Shown: in pieces, positions 52,439 through 60,747 of the stretch
Layout of the letters: every line of letters begins with the position of its first letter
Numbering within the stretch: position 1 is the first letter of the stretch
Source: Pedococcus sp. 5OH_020
Lineage (GTDB): Bacteria > Actinomycetota > Actinomycetes > Actinomycetales > Dermatophilaceae
Direction: 5' to 3'
Length of the DNA stretch: 64,000 bases
Assembly (NCBI RefSeq): GCF_027812955.1
Contig: NZ_JAPYZV010000001.1
Coordinates: forward strand, 719,610-783,609
Program-made: the position numbers and the translations under genes
The notes under the pieces: generated by a model
The model's database searches: none
What the model was told of the DNA's origin: nothing
Seen by the model: the letters and a program-made list of their open reading frames with translations, nothing else

Positions 52439-53917
52439 TCAGACAGACTCGGAGGCCAGCGCCGAGCCGCGCCGGGCATAGACCACGTACGTGACCAGAG
52501 CCATCACGGCGTAGGCGCCGATGAAGACCCACAGGGCCGGGACCAGCGAGCCGTAGGCCTGCTTCGCCATGGCGAACCCTCGGGGGATGAGGAAGCCGCC
52601 GTAGGCGCCGACGGCACCTGCGATGCCGAGGCACCCCGCGGCGGCCTTGCGCCGCACCGCGAGGGTGGCCGCGTCCGTGGCGCCGGCGCGGAACACCGCG
52701 GGGATCATCCGGTATGTCGCCCCGTTGCCGAGCCCCGCGCCGACGAAGAGCACCAGGAAGGCGGCGAAGAAGAGCCCGAAGCTGTGCTGCCTGAGACCGG
52801 TGATCGCTGCGAACGCACCGACCCCCAGGATGGCGAAGGACGCGATCGTGAGCCGAGCCCCGCCGACGCGGTCAGCGGCGGCGCCGCCGAGCGGACGGGT
52901 GAGGGCCCCGACGAGCGCGCCGAGGAACGCCAGCTGCAGTGGGGCGTGCGGGAACTGCGTCTTGAGCAGCGTCGGGAAGGCACCGGCGTAGCCGATGAAG
53001 GACCCGAAGGTGCCGATGTAGAGGAACGAGATGATCCAGGTGTGCCGTGTCCTGGTGGCGTCGGCGAAGGCGCGGTAGTCGGACCGGACGCCCGTCAGGT
53101 TGTCCATGAAGCGCCAGGCACCGACTGCGGCCAGCACGGCCAGTGGGATGAACAGGAGACCGGCCCGGTCGAGGTGTGTGCCGGCACCCACGGCGACGAC
53201 CGCGGGGACCACGAGCTGGACGACGCCGGTCCCCAGGTTTCCTCCGGCAGCATTGAGCCCCAACGCCTTTCCCTTCTCCGCCTCGGGAAAGAAGAACGAG
53301 ATGTTGGTCATGGAGGAGGCGAAGTTGCCGCCACCGAAGCCGGCCAGCGCGGCGCACGCCAGCAGTACTCCGAAGGAGGTCTCGGGGCGGCCGACCACCC
53401 AGGCCAGGGCAGTGGCGGGAAGCAGCAGCAGCAGAGCCGAGATGACGGTCCAGTTGCGGCCACCGAACCGGGGGACCGCGAAGGTGTAAGGGATCCGGAT
53501 GGTGGCCCCGACGAGGCTGGGCAGGGCGATGAGCCAGAACTGCTGGTTCAGCGTCAGGTCGAAGCCCGCACCCGGCAGCAGTGGGACGACGACGCTCCAC
53601 AGCGCCCAGACGCAGAAGCCCAGGAGCTCGGCCGCGATGGAGAAGCTCAGGTTCCGGCGGGCGATGGCGCGGCCACCGCCGCGCCAGAAGACGGTGTCCT
53701 CCGGGTCCCAGTGGTCGATCCACCGGCCGCGCGTCCTCGCCGGCGCCGTAGGCGTGGCTCGCGCTGTGGTGGCGGTTGCCGCGGAGGTGCGGGATGAGGT
53801 CGACGCTTCGTCACCATTGACAGTGCCGGCAGGGGAGGTGCCGGCAGGGGAGGTGCCGGCAGGGGAGGTGCCGGTGGGGGAGGTGCCGGTGGGGGAGGGC
53901 TGCGGGGGAGCAGACAT
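52439..53917 (-). CDS. narK: Nitrate/nitrite transporter NarK
   Basis: MFS permease of 492 residues with 12 predicted helices. Nitrate-family signatures: GGGNFASSMTNISFFFP and FVGAGLGNGATYRMIP, the two glycine-rich NNP motifs, and RIPYTFAVPRFGGRNW with the nitrate-binding Arg. The ~90-residue cytoplasmic N-terminus is unusual: five TSPxG-type repeats and Ala/Thr tracts before WDPEDTVFWRGGG. First gene of the nitrate operon; ATG 53917 with GAAGGAG upstream. Confidence 0.95.
   Translation of the reverse strand: MSAPPQPSPTGTSPTGTSPAGTSPAGTSPAGTVNGDEASTSSRTSAATATTARATPTAPARTRGRWIDHWDPEDTVFWRGGGRAIARRNLSFSIAAELLGFCVWALWSVVVPLLPGAGFDLTLNQQFWLIALPSLVGATIRIPYTFAVPRFGGRNWTVISALLLLLPATALAWVVGRPETSFGVLLACAALAGFGGGNFASSMTNISFFFPEAEKGKALGLNAAGGNLGTGVVQLVVPAVVAVGAGTHLDRAGLLFIPLAVLAAVGAWRFMDNLTGVRSDYRAFADATRTRHTWIISFLYIGTFGSFIGYAGAFPTLLKTQFPHAPLQLAFLGALVGALTRPLGGAAADRVGGARLTIASFAILGVGAFAAITGLRQHSFGLFFAAFLVLFVGAGLGNGATYRMIPAVFRAGATDAATLAVRRKAAAGCLGIAGAVGAYGGFLIPRGFAMAKQAYGSLVPALWVFIGAYAVMALVTYVVYARRGSALASESV
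53823..53897 (-). repeat. Five 15-base tandem repeats in the narK N-terminus
   Basis: Plus-strand units GTGCCGGCAGGGGAG (three copies) then GTGCCGGTGGGGGAG (two copies), encoding SPAGT and SPTGT pentapeptides. Units differ by two bases only. Confidence 0.9.
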
Positions 53918-54002
53918 GCGGGGCTCCTTCTCGGGGGCCAGAGGGCTCTGGTCGGTACCCCGGAAGGGTGGCAAGGCGGTGTTTCGCGAGGGGGCGGCAG
54001 CC

Positions 54003-54018
54003 GTAAAGCGTCCGTAAC
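54003..54018. promoter_or_regulatory. GlnR-like box upstream of narK
   Basis: GTAAA-GCGTCC-GTAAC matches the actinobacterial GlnR pattern (GTnAC-n6-G[A/T]AAC) except for one base in the first half. It lies 86 bases before the narK start, a sensible place for an activator of nitrate assimilation. Confidence 0.45.
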
Positions 54019-54059
54019 AGTTCCCGCACAGCGGTGCAGTCGCGGCTGTGAGAACAGGG

Positions 54060-54650
54060 CTAGCCGGAGACGACCTCGCCGGTCGTCCGCACCTGCGCCT
54101 CCCGCAGGTCGCGCAGCGCTCTCTCAGTGGTCTGCGGTGCCACGGCCGCTGTCAGGTGGAGCAGCACCGTGGTCTGGAAGCCGTCCTTGGCGGCGTCCAG
54201 CGCAGTCGCGCGGACGCAGTGGTCGGTCGCGATCCCGACGACGTCGACCTGCTCGACCACCCTGTCGCGCAACCACTCTGCGAGCCCCACGCGTCGGTCC
54301 GCGTCCACGGTGAACCCCTCGAACCCGCTGTAGGCAGCGCTGTGGTGGCCCTTGCGGAACACGGCCTGGACATGGTGCAGAGCTCTCTGGGCCGCAGGGT
54401 GGAAGAGGGCTCCGTCGCTGCCGACCCGGCAGTGCGCCGGCCACGACTCGACGAAGTCCGGGTGATCGCTGAAGTGGGCACCGGGAGCCTCGTGCCAGTC
54501 GGCGGTCGCGACGATGGCGGCGTACTCCTGGTGATGTGCGGTGACGTGCTCGCTGATCCTGCGCGCCACCTCGGCGCCACCGGGGACGGCCAGTGAGCCG
54601 CCCTCGCAGAAGTCGTTCTGGACGTCGACGAGGATGAGGGCACGGCTCAT
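54060..54650 (-). CDS. pncA: Nicotinamidase
   Basis: Hydrolyses nicotinamide to nicotinate in NAD salvage. 196 residues of the isochorismatase-like fold. The triad is Asp9 (LILVDVQNDF), the Lys of FRKGHH and Cys145 in ATDHCVRATALDA. Metal-binding residues are in ADWHEAPGAHFSDHPDF. It starts nine bases after kynU and is probably cotranscribed with it; pncB nearby uses its product. Confidence 0.94.
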   Translation of the reverse strand: MSRALILVDVQNDFCEGGSLAVPGGAEVARRISEHVTAHHQEYAAIVATADWHEAPGAHFSDHPDFVESWPAHCRVGSDGALFHPAAQRALHHVQAVFRKGHHSAAYSGFEGFTVDADRRVGLAEWLRDRVVEQVDVVGIATDHCVRATALDAAKDGFQTTVLLHLTAAVAPQTTERALRDLREAQVRTTGEVVSG

Positions 54651-54659
54651 CCGCCCACG

Positions 54660-55907
54660 CTACTGCCCGGCGTCGAGCCGCACGATCGCATCGCGCAGCG
54701 CCAGCATCCCGGTCGCGACCTCCGCGAAGCTCGTGCTCAACGGGGACACCCCGATGCGGATCCCGTCCGGGTCGCGGTAGTCCGGGATGACGCCCTCGCG
54801 CCACAGCGCCGCCGTCACCTCCCGGAACCCGTGACGGCGCAACGTCACGTGTGCCCCCCGTACGGCGCTCTCGCGGGGGCTGGCCACCTCCACCCCGAGT
54901 GGGGCCAGCAGCGCGTCGGCCATACGGATGACCAGCTCTGTCAGGGCGACCGACTTGGCGCGGATGGCGTCCATGCCCGCCTTCTCGACTAGGTCGAGGC
55001 TGGCGTCCAGGGGCACCATGGCGAGGATCGGCGGGGTGCCGGAGATGAAGGACCGGATGCCCTCGGCCGGCTCGTAGCCCGGACCCATGTCGAAAGCGTC
55101 CCTGCGCCCGATCCAGCCCCAGATCGGCTGGCGCAGCAGCCCGTGGTGTCGGGCGGCCACGTAGCCCCACGCCGGGGACCCCGGCCCTCCGTTGAGGTAC
55201 TTGTAGGTACAGCCCACGGCGAGGTCCGCGCCCCACTCGTCCAGGGCCACCGGCACGGACCCGCCACTGTGGCACAGGTCCCACAGCACCAGGCCCCCCG
55301 CGTCGTGGACCGCCGCCGTGATGCCCGGCCCGTCGGCGAGGAAGCCGGAGCGGTATGCGACGTGGCTGAACACGGCCAGACCCGTCTTGGGCCCGACGGC
55401 CTCGCGCACCTGCTCGAGCGTCACCCCGCTGCGCTGGTCGGCCTCGATCCAGCGCAGCGTCAGCCCACGCTCGGCGGCGATGCCCTCCAGGATGTAGCGG
55501 TCCGTGGGGAAGTTGTCGGTGTCGAGCACGATCTCTGTGCGGCCCTGGGCGGCCTGGGCGTCGACCGCGGCGCGGCACAGCTTGTACAGCAGCACCGTCG
55601 TCGAGTCGGCGACGACGGTCTGGCCGGCCGCGGCCCCGAGGACCAGTCGGCCGAGCCGGTCACCGAGCCGGTGCGGCCAGTCCAGCCACTGCTCGTCCCA
55701 CGCCCGGATGAGCCTGCCGGCCCACTGCTGGTCGATGAAGTCCGCCAGCCTGCCGGGGACGTCGGCGACCGGGCGCCCCAGCGAGTTGCCGTCGAAGTAG
55801 GCCACCAGGTCGCTGGACTCGGGTGCCAGGAACCGGTCGCGCAACGGGCCGAGCGGGTCGTCGGCGTCCAGGGCGGCTGCTTCGGTGCGGAAGTCGTGGT
55901 CGGCCAT
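54660..55907 (-). CDS. kynU: Kynureninase
   Basis: PLP enzyme splitting kynurenine to anthranilate and alanine (or 3-hydroxykynurenine to 3-hydroxyanthranilate). 415 residues. Substrate and cofactor segments: YFDGNSLGRPVADVP, TTVLLYKL, DTDNFPTDRYI, LVLWDLCHSGGSVPV and the PLP lysine in GCTYKYLNGGPG. No tryptophan dioxygenase or kynurenine formamidase gene is in the window. Operon with pncA. ATG 55907 with a predicted promoter directly upstream. Confidence 0.95.
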   Translation of the reverse strand: MADHDFRTEAAALDADDPLGPLRDRFLAPESSDLVAYFDGNSLGRPVADVPGRLADFIDQQWAGRLIRAWDEQWLDWPHRLGDRLGRLVLGAAAGQTVVADSTTVLLYKLCRAAVDAQAAQGRTEIVLDTDNFPTDRYILEGIAAERGLTLRWIEADQRSGVTLEQVREAVGPKTGLAVFSHVAYRSGFLADGPGITAAVHDAGGLVLWDLCHSGGSVPVALDEWGADLAVGCTYKYLNGGPGSPAWGYVAARHHGLLRQPIWGWIGRRDAFDMGPGYEPAEGIRSFISGTPPILAMVPLDASLDLVEKAGMDAIRAKSVALTELVIRMADALLAPLGVEVASPRESAVRGAHVTLRRHGFREVTAALWREGVIPDYRDPDGIRIGVSPLSTSFAEVATGMLALRDAIVRLDAGQ

Positions 55908-55913
55908 TGGATG

Positions 55914-55943
55914 ATGTTACGCCATCCTGTCGGCCGTCAGCAA
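55914..55943 (-). promoter_or_regulatory. Predicted promoter of kynU-pncA
   Basis: On the minus strand TTGCTG (55943-55938), 18-base spacer, TAACAT (55919-55914), then six bases to the kynU ATG. Among the candidate leaderless promoters of the window this has one of the better -35 elements. Confidence 0.55.
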
Positions 55944-55990
55944 AACGCAATAGCTCCAGCTGAGCGGTGCTCGTCGGCACAGTGCCCGTC

Positions 55991-56017
55991 GGGCCAGCGC
56001 TCGTCGGGCGCTGGCCC
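55991..56017 (-). terminator. Hairpin terminator after pncB
   Basis: GGGCCAGCGC and GCGCTGGCCC form a perfect 10-bp stem with a seven-base loop, 27 bases past the pncB stop. Several CGTCGG-type direct repeats surround it. Confidence 0.65.
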
Positions 56018-56044
56018 GTGGGCCCAGCCGGATGCTGGTGCACC

Positions 56045-57346
56045 TCATGACCGCGGAAGGTACTCGGTCGGGATGGCCGGTTCCCCCCGCTGCAGCTGGC
56101 GCGCTTCCGCCGGCAGCTCGGCGAGAGAATCAACGTGCCGCTGCCGGGCGGCCTCCAGCGTAGGGCGGGAGGGTTCGACCACGACGCCGTTGTGGAGCAG
56201 CGGCAGGAGGAGCGCCCGGTCGTCCCCATCGTCGGCCGGTGGCTCGCCGATCCCGATGACTTCCGCGTGCGCCATACCCTTGGCGTCGCGGCGCCGCAGG
56301 GCGAACTTGCGGCCGCCGACGGACTGCTTGTCCTGGCTCTTCTTCGCCACGCCGACCATCGTGCCGGAGTCGTCCTCGCGGGAGACGAGCTTGTACACCA
56401 TGCCGGCAGTCGGCGCCCCGGAACCGGTGACCACCGAGGTGCCGACGCCGTACAGGTCCACAGGTCCGGCAGCCAGCCCCGCGATGGCGTACTCGTCGAG
56501 GTCCGACGTGACGACGATCTTGGTTGCGGTGGCACCGAGCGCGTCGAGCTGCTCGCGCACCTCCCTGGCCTGGGTGAGCAGGTCCCCGGAGTCGAGCCGC
56601 ACCGCCCCGAGCTCCGGACCGGCGAGCTCCACCGCGAGCGCGACCGCGGTGGGGACGTCGTAGGTGTCGACGAGCAGGGTCGTGCCCTTGCCGAGTGACG
56701 CGATCTGGGCGGAGAACGCCTCTCGCTCGTCGTCGTGCAGGAGCGTGAAGGCGTGCGCCGCCGTCCCGGAGGTGGGCACGCCATGGCGCCGGCCGGCCTC
56801 GAGGTTGGAGCTCGTCGCGAACCCCGCGACGTACGCAGCACGTGCAGCGGCGACCGCAGCCTCCTCGTGGGTGCGACGGGAGCCCATCTCGATGCACGGC
56901 CGTGACCCGGCGGCCGAGGTCATCCGCGACGCTGCCGAGGCGACCGCGCTGTCGTGGTTGAGGATGCTGAGGACCACCGTCTCGAGGAGCACTCCGTGCG
57001 CGAAGTCCGACTCCACGACCAGCACCGGTGAGCCGGGGAAGTAGCACTCCCCTTCCGCGTACCCCCAGATGTCGCCGGTGAAGCGGAAGTCGGCGAGGAA
57101 GTCCAGGGTCGCGTCATCGACGACGTGGCTGTCGCGCAGCGGTGCCAGCTCCTGCGAGCCGAACCTGAACGCCTCGACCGCCTCCAGCAGCCGGCCGGTG
57201 CCGGCGACCACCCCGTACCGTCGACCGTCCGGGAGGCGCCTCGCGAAGACCTCGAACACGCACCGTCTGGAGGCGGCGCCGCTGCGCAACGCAGCCTCCA
57301 CCATCGTCAGCTCGTAGTGGTCGGTGAGCAGTGCGGTGGACATCAC
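56045..57346 (-). CDS. pncB: Nicotinate phosphoribosyltransferase
   Basis: Makes nicotinate mononucleotide from nicotinate and PRPP, step one of the Preiss-Handler pathway. 433 residues. Signatures: LLTDHYELTMVEAAL at the N-terminus, YGVVAGTGRLLEAV, GSRRTHEEAAVAAARAAYVAGF, GTAAHAFTLLHDDE with the phosphorylatable His region, and VRLDSGDLLTQAREVREQL. GTG 57346 is chosen because it sits six bases after TAGGCT; ATG 57343 is the next codon. Divergent from clpS. Confidence 0.94.
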   Translation of the reverse strand: MMSTALLTDHYELTMVEAALRSGAASRRCVFEVFARRLPDGRRYGVVAGTGRLLEAVEAFRFGSQELAPLRDSHVVDDATLDFLADFRFTGDIWGYAEGECYFPGSPVLVVESDFAHGVLLETVVLSILNHDSAVASAASRMTSAAGSRPCIEMGSRRTHEEAAVAAARAAYVAGFATSSNLEAGRRHGVPTSGTAAHAFTLLHDDEREAFSAQIASLGKGTTLLVDTYDVPTAVALAVELAGPELGAVRLDSGDLLTQAREVREQLDALGATATKIVVTSDLDEYAIAGLAAGPVDLYGVGTSVVTGSGAPTAGMVYKLVSREDDSGTMVGVAKKSQDKQSVGGRKFALRRRDAKGMAHAEVIGIGEPPADDGDDRALLLPLLHNGVVVEPSRPTLEAARQRHVDSLAELPAEARQLQRGEPAIPTEYLPRS

Positions 57347-57352
57347 CAGGGC

Positions 57353-57362
57353 AGCCTATGGT
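57353..57362. promoter_or_regulatory. Overlapping divergent -10 elements for pncB and clpS
   Basis: Plus strand TATGGT (57357-57362), six bases, clpS GTG. Minus strand TAGGCT (57358-57353), six bases, pncB GTG. The two hexamers share the TA at 57357-57358, making a nearly symmetric bidirectional promoter with both transcripts leaderless. Confidence 0.5.
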
Positions 57363-57368
57363 GGTGCC

Positions 57369-57659
57369 GTGTCGATTGCCCCGGTGGAACAGGAGAGCCG
57401 CACGGTCAGTCCGGATGCCGAGGTGGACGTTCCCTGGATCACGCTGGTGTGGAACGACCCGGTGAACCTGATGAGCTACGTGACGTTCGTGTTCCAGACC
57501 TACTTCGGCTACCCCAAGAGCAGGGCCGAGCGACTGATGATGGACGTGCACACCAAGGGCCGGGCCGTCGTCTCGACGGGGACGCGCGAGCGGATGGAGA
57601 CGGACACCGAGGCCCTCCAGGGGTATGGGCTGTGGGCAACGTTCCAGAAGGACAGCTGA
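57369..57659 (+). CDS. clpS: ClpS adaptor protein
   Basis: Adaptor that hands N-degron proteins to the ClpC/ClpP protease. 96 residues. The N-terminus is flexible (to ~27); the core shows WITLVWNDPVNLMSYV (substrate pocket), the ClpC-contacting helix segment SRAERLMMDVHTKGRAVV and GTRERMETDTEALQ. In many actinobacteria clpS is followed by a DUF2017 gene and later murI, as here. GTG 57369. Confidence 0.94.
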   Translation: MSIAPVEQESRTVSPDAEVDVPWITLVWNDPVNLMSYVTFVFQTYFGYPKSRAERLMMDVHTKGRAVVSTGTRERMETDTEALQGYGLWATFQKDS

Positions 57660-58286
57660 GTGGCTCGGGGCTTCAAGAAGCGGCATGACCGCTTCGTCGC
57701 CAAGCTGGACGCGGTGGAGCGCGGACTGGTCGTCGGCCTCATGGAGCAGGTCCGCGAGCTCGTCGAGCCCGAGCAGTCCGCAAGCGCGGAGGGCGGCGGC
57801 GACGAGTTCGACGCCATCGTGGCCGGCCTAGGAGGGGTCGGTATGGGGGTGTCGCTGTCCGCCGCGGACCAGGTGGCCGACCTCTCAGGCCGGGTGCCCC
57901 CGCCGCGCGACCCCGCCCTCGACCGCATCTTTCCCACCGGCAACCTCGAGGACGAGCAGGTCGCCGCGGAGTTCCGCCGGCTGACCGAGCAGGGTCTGCG
58001 GGCTCGCAAGACGTCGAACCTCGACACTGCGATAGCGGCCCTCTCCGCGCCGCAGGAGCAGCGCGTGTCGCTCGACCACGACCAGGCGGTGGCCCTGGTC
58101 GTCGCTCTCACCGACGTGCGTCTCGTCCTCGGGGAACGCCTCGGGCTCAAGGGCGACGACGACGTGGAGCTCCTCGAGGAGCAGGTGTCCGGACTGCCCG
58201 AGGACGACCCGGCGGTGTACGCGCTCGCGGTGTACGACTTCCTCACGTGGCTGCAGGAGACGCTCGCACACGCGCTGATGCCGTGA
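57660..58286 (+). CDS. DUF2017 family protein
   Basis: A 208-residue, mostly helical, acidic cytoplasmic protein, conserved after clpS in actinobacteria and of unknown function. Visible: FKKRHDRFVAKLDAVERGLV at the start, PTGNLEDEQVAAEFRRLTEQ in the middle and DPAVYALAVYDFLTWLQETL near the end. The GTG begins on the base after the clpS stop codon, so the two are coupled; a role in ClpS-dependent proteolysis is a guess from that. Confidence 0.88.
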   Translation: MARGFKKRHDRFVAKLDAVERGLVVGLMEQVRELVEPEQSASAEGGGDEFDAIVAGLGGVGMGVSLSAADQVADLSGRVPPPRDPALDRIFPTGNLEDEQVAAEFRRLTEQGLRARKTSNLDTAIAALSAPQEQRVSLDHDQAVALVVALTDVRLVLGERLGLKGDDDVELLEEQVSGLPEDDPAVYALAVYDFLTWLQETLAHALMP

Positions 58287-58348
58287 CGTGTCCGGGGGTG
58301 TGACGGACGAGACTGTGGAGCGGTGCCTCGCGTCGGTGCGTGCGCCCC

Positions 58349-58354
58349 TAGCCT
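58349..58354 (+). promoter_or_regulatory. Putative -10 element (TAGCCT) for murI
   Basis: TAGCCT, six bases (TGACCC), then the murI GTG at 58361. The same hexamer occurs before rph. Confidence 0.45.
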
Positions 58355-58360
58355 TGACCC

Positions 58361-59182
58361 GTGGCAGATGCACCCATCGGGATCTTCGACTCGGGCTATG
58401 GCGGTCTCACCGTCGCCCGCGCCGTCCTGGACCAGCTGCCACACGAGTCGATCGCCTACTTCGGCGACACTGCCCGCGCCCCGTACGGTCCCCGCCCGAT
58501 CGCGCAGACCCGCCAGCTGGCCCTGGAGTGTCTGGACCGGCTGGTCGACCACGGCGTCAAGGTGCTCGTCATCGCCTGCAACACCGCCAGCGCTGCTGTC
58601 CTGCACGACGCCCGGGAGCGGTACGAGGTGCCGGTCGTCGAGGTGATCCGGCCTGCGGTCCGCCGGGCCGCCGCTGCCACCCGCAACCACCGCGTCGGGG
58701 TGATCTCGACGAGGGGCACCCACCAGTCCGGCGCCTACCTCGACGCCTTCGCAGCCGCGCCTCAGCTGCAGGTCTCCAGCGTCCCGTGCCCCCGGTTCGT
58801 GGAGTTGGTGGAGTCGGGGGTCACCAGCGGGGCGGAGGTCATCGGGGTGGCCCGCGAGTACCTGGCGCCCCTGGTGGAGCGTGAGGTCGACACCCTGGTC
58901 CTCGGCTGCACGCACTACCCGCTGCTCACCGGTGCCATCTCGTACGTCATGGGCGAGTCGGTGACGCTGGTGTCGTCGGCGGAGGAGACCGCCAAGGACG
59001 TCTACCGCGTCCTGGCCGACGGGGACGCGTTGCGTCCGAGGCACCTGCCACCACCGAGCCATGGCTTCACGACGACGGGCGACGCCGCGGAGTTCACCCG
59101 CCTCGCGCGCCGGTTCCTCGGTCCGGAGGTGGGCTCCGTCTACGGCAACGCGGCCACGCGCGCGGTGGAGGCGGTCCGATGA
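58361..59182 (+). CDS. murI: Glutamate racemase
   Basis: Makes D-glutamate for peptidoglycan. 273 residues. [17 protein letters not shown] carries the first Asp/Ser pair; the two catalytic bases are Cys73 in [10 protein letters not shown] and Cys183 in [22 protein letters not shown] binds substrate. The stop overlaps the next gene's ATG by four bases. Predicted leaderless GTG start. Confidence 0.95.
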   Translation: MADAPIGIFDSGYGGLTVARAVLDQLPHESIAYFGDTARAPYGPRPIAQTRQLALECLDRLVDHGVKVLVIACNTASAAVLHDARERYEVPVVEVIRPAVRRAAAATRNHRVGVISTRGTHQSGAYLDAFAAAPQLQVSSVPCPRFVELVESGVTSGAEVIGVAREYLAPLVEREVDTLVLGCTHYPLLTGAISYVMGESVTLVSSAEETAKDVYRVLADGDALRPRHLPPPSHGFTTTGDAAEFTRLARRFLGPEVGSVYGNAATRAVEAVR

Positions 59183-59946
59183 GGCTCACGGTCGTGGGGT
59201 GCTCCGGGTCCTTCGCCGGACCGGAATCGCCCGCCTCGTCGTACCTCGTCCAGACCGAGCAGGCCGGACGGACCTGGTCGATCGTGCTGGACCTCGGGAA
59301 CGGGGCGCTCGGTCCGTTGCAGCGGCACCTGGACCCCGCAGAGCTCGACGCCGTGTTCATCAGCCACCTCCACCCGGACCACTGCGTCGACATCTGCGGG
59401 CTGTACGTCACGAGGAAGTACCGGCCGGGTGGCGCAGTGCCCGGGAGGCTGGCCATCCACGCGTCGGCCGGGGCGGAGAAGCGGTTCGCGCTGATGTACC
59501 ACGGCCTGGAGAACACCGCTATGTCGCAGGAGTTCGCGGTACAGGAGCTGGCCGACGCGCACGTGACCCGGGTCGGCCCGTTCACCGTCACGGCGTACCG
59601 GGTGAACCACCCGGTGGAGGCGTACGGCTTCCGGGTGGAGGCCGACGACGCCGTGCTGGCGTACACCGGTGACACCGATGCCTGTCCGGCGCTCGGGCGG
59701 CTGATGACCGGGGCCGACCTGGCGCTCATGGACAGCGCGTTCGTCGACGGTCGGGACGAGACCGCCGGCGTGCACCTGTCGGGCAGCCGCGCGGCCCGCG
59801 CGGCGCAGGAGGCAGGAGGCGTGAAGCGCCTCATGCTCACGCACATTCCCCCGTGGAACGACCCCGAGGTATGCCGCGCGCAGGCGGCGGCGGTGTGGTC
59901 GGGGCCTCTCGACCTCGCCGTCCAGGGGAAGACCTACGAGGTCTGA
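59179..59946 (+). CDS. MBL-fold hydrolase, Rv1339-like (possible cyclic nucleotide phosphodiesterase)
   Basis: A 255-residue metallo-beta-lactamase fold protein. The metal motif is [12 protein letters not shown] (HxHxDH), with later ligands in [22 protein letters not shown] and THIPPWNDP. The equivalent gene behind murI in mycobacteria (Rv1339) is reported to be an atypical class II cAMP phosphodiesterase; RNase Z-like activity is the other option. The ATG overlaps the murI stop. Confidence 0.88.
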   Translation: MRLTVVGCSGSFAGPESPASSYLVQTEQAGRTWSIVLDLGNGALGPLQRHLDPAELDAVFISHLHPDHCVDICGLYVTRKYRPGGAVPGRLAIHASAGAEKRFALMYHGLENTAMSQEFAVQELADAHVTRVGPFTVTAYRVNHPVEAYGFRVEADDAVLAYTGDTDACPALGRLMTGADLALMDSAFVDGRDETAGVHLSGSRAARAAQEAGGVKRLMLTHIPPWNDPEVCRAQAAAVWSGPLDLAVQGKTYEV

Positions 59947-59962
59947 GGGCTTGGCTCGCGGC

Positions 59963-59968
59963 TAGGCT
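59963..59968 (+). promoter_or_regulatory. Putative -10 element (TAGGCT) for the second MBL-fold gene
   Basis: TAGGCT, seven bases, then ATG at 59976. Confidence 0.4.
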
Positions 59969-59975
59969 CACGCCC

Positions 59976-60692
59976 ATGGCGAGACCAGCGGTGGTTCCTC
60001 TCGTGCCGGGCATCTGGCGCGTGCCGCTGCTCGGCGACTTCGTCAACGGCTTCATCCTGCGTGACGACGACGGCCAGGTGACCCTGCTCGACATGGGGGT
60101 CAAGCAGTCTGGTCCGAAGGTCATGGCTGCGCTGGCGGCGATCGGGTCGGGGCCTGCGGACGTCACTCGCCTGCTTCTGACCCATGCGCACCCCGACCAT
60201 GCCGGGGGTGCCGCGTACGTTGCGGGCGCGACCGGGCAGCGGTTCGGGATCCACGAGGACGACGCACCGTACGCTCGTGCTGGTCAGTCGCCGCACCGCG
60301 ACCCCTCCATCCGGCTGGGCCGTCTGTGGAACCGGCTGGGCAGCGGGTCGTTCCCCGCGGTACCGGTGGCTGAGACCTTCACCGACGGTCAGCTGGTCCC
60401 CTTCGCGGGTGGACTGGAGGTCGTGCACACGCCCGGGCACTCGCCCGGCCATGCGGCATACCTGCACCGGCCGTCAGGGGTGCTCATCACGGGGGACTCG
60501 ATCTTCAACGTCCGCGGGCTGCGGTGGCCGATCAAGGCCTTCTGCAGCAGCTTCCGGCTCACCACCCAGACCGCTCACCGGCTCGCCGACCTGGACTACA
60601 CGACGGCGGCGTTCACCCACGGCCCCGAGCTGCGGGTCAACCCGCGGGAGCAGATCCGCGCGTTCCTGCGCACCCATCCACCCGTGGTGTAG
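59976..60692 (+). CDS. MBL-fold metallo-hydrolase (glyoxalase II-like)
   Basis: A 238-residue metallo-beta-lactamase fold protein: NGFILRDDDGQVTLLDMG, the metal motif LTHAHPDHAGG, HTPGHSPGHAAYL and LITGDSIFN. This binuclear zinc arrangement suits thioester or phosphodiester hydrolysis; no substrate can be assigned. Not part of the rph-rdgB block in other actinobacteria as far as I know, so possibly inserted here. Confidence 0.88.
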   Translation: MARPAVVPLVPGIWRVPLLGDFVNGFILRDDDGQVTLLDMGVKQSGPKVMAALAAIGSGPADVTRLLLTHAHPDHAGGAAYVAGATGQRFGIHEDDAPYARAGQSPHRDPSIRLGRLWNRLGSGSFPAVPVAETFTDGQLVPFAGGLEVVHTPGHSPGHAAYLHRPSGVLITGDSIFNVRGLRWPIKAFCSSFRLTTQTAHRLADLDYTTAAFTHGPELRVNPREQIRAFLRTHPPVV

Positions 60693-60747
60693 CCGCCGTC
60701 TCGACACCGTCACGACGCGGTCGACCTCAGCCCACGGTCGATCCGCG

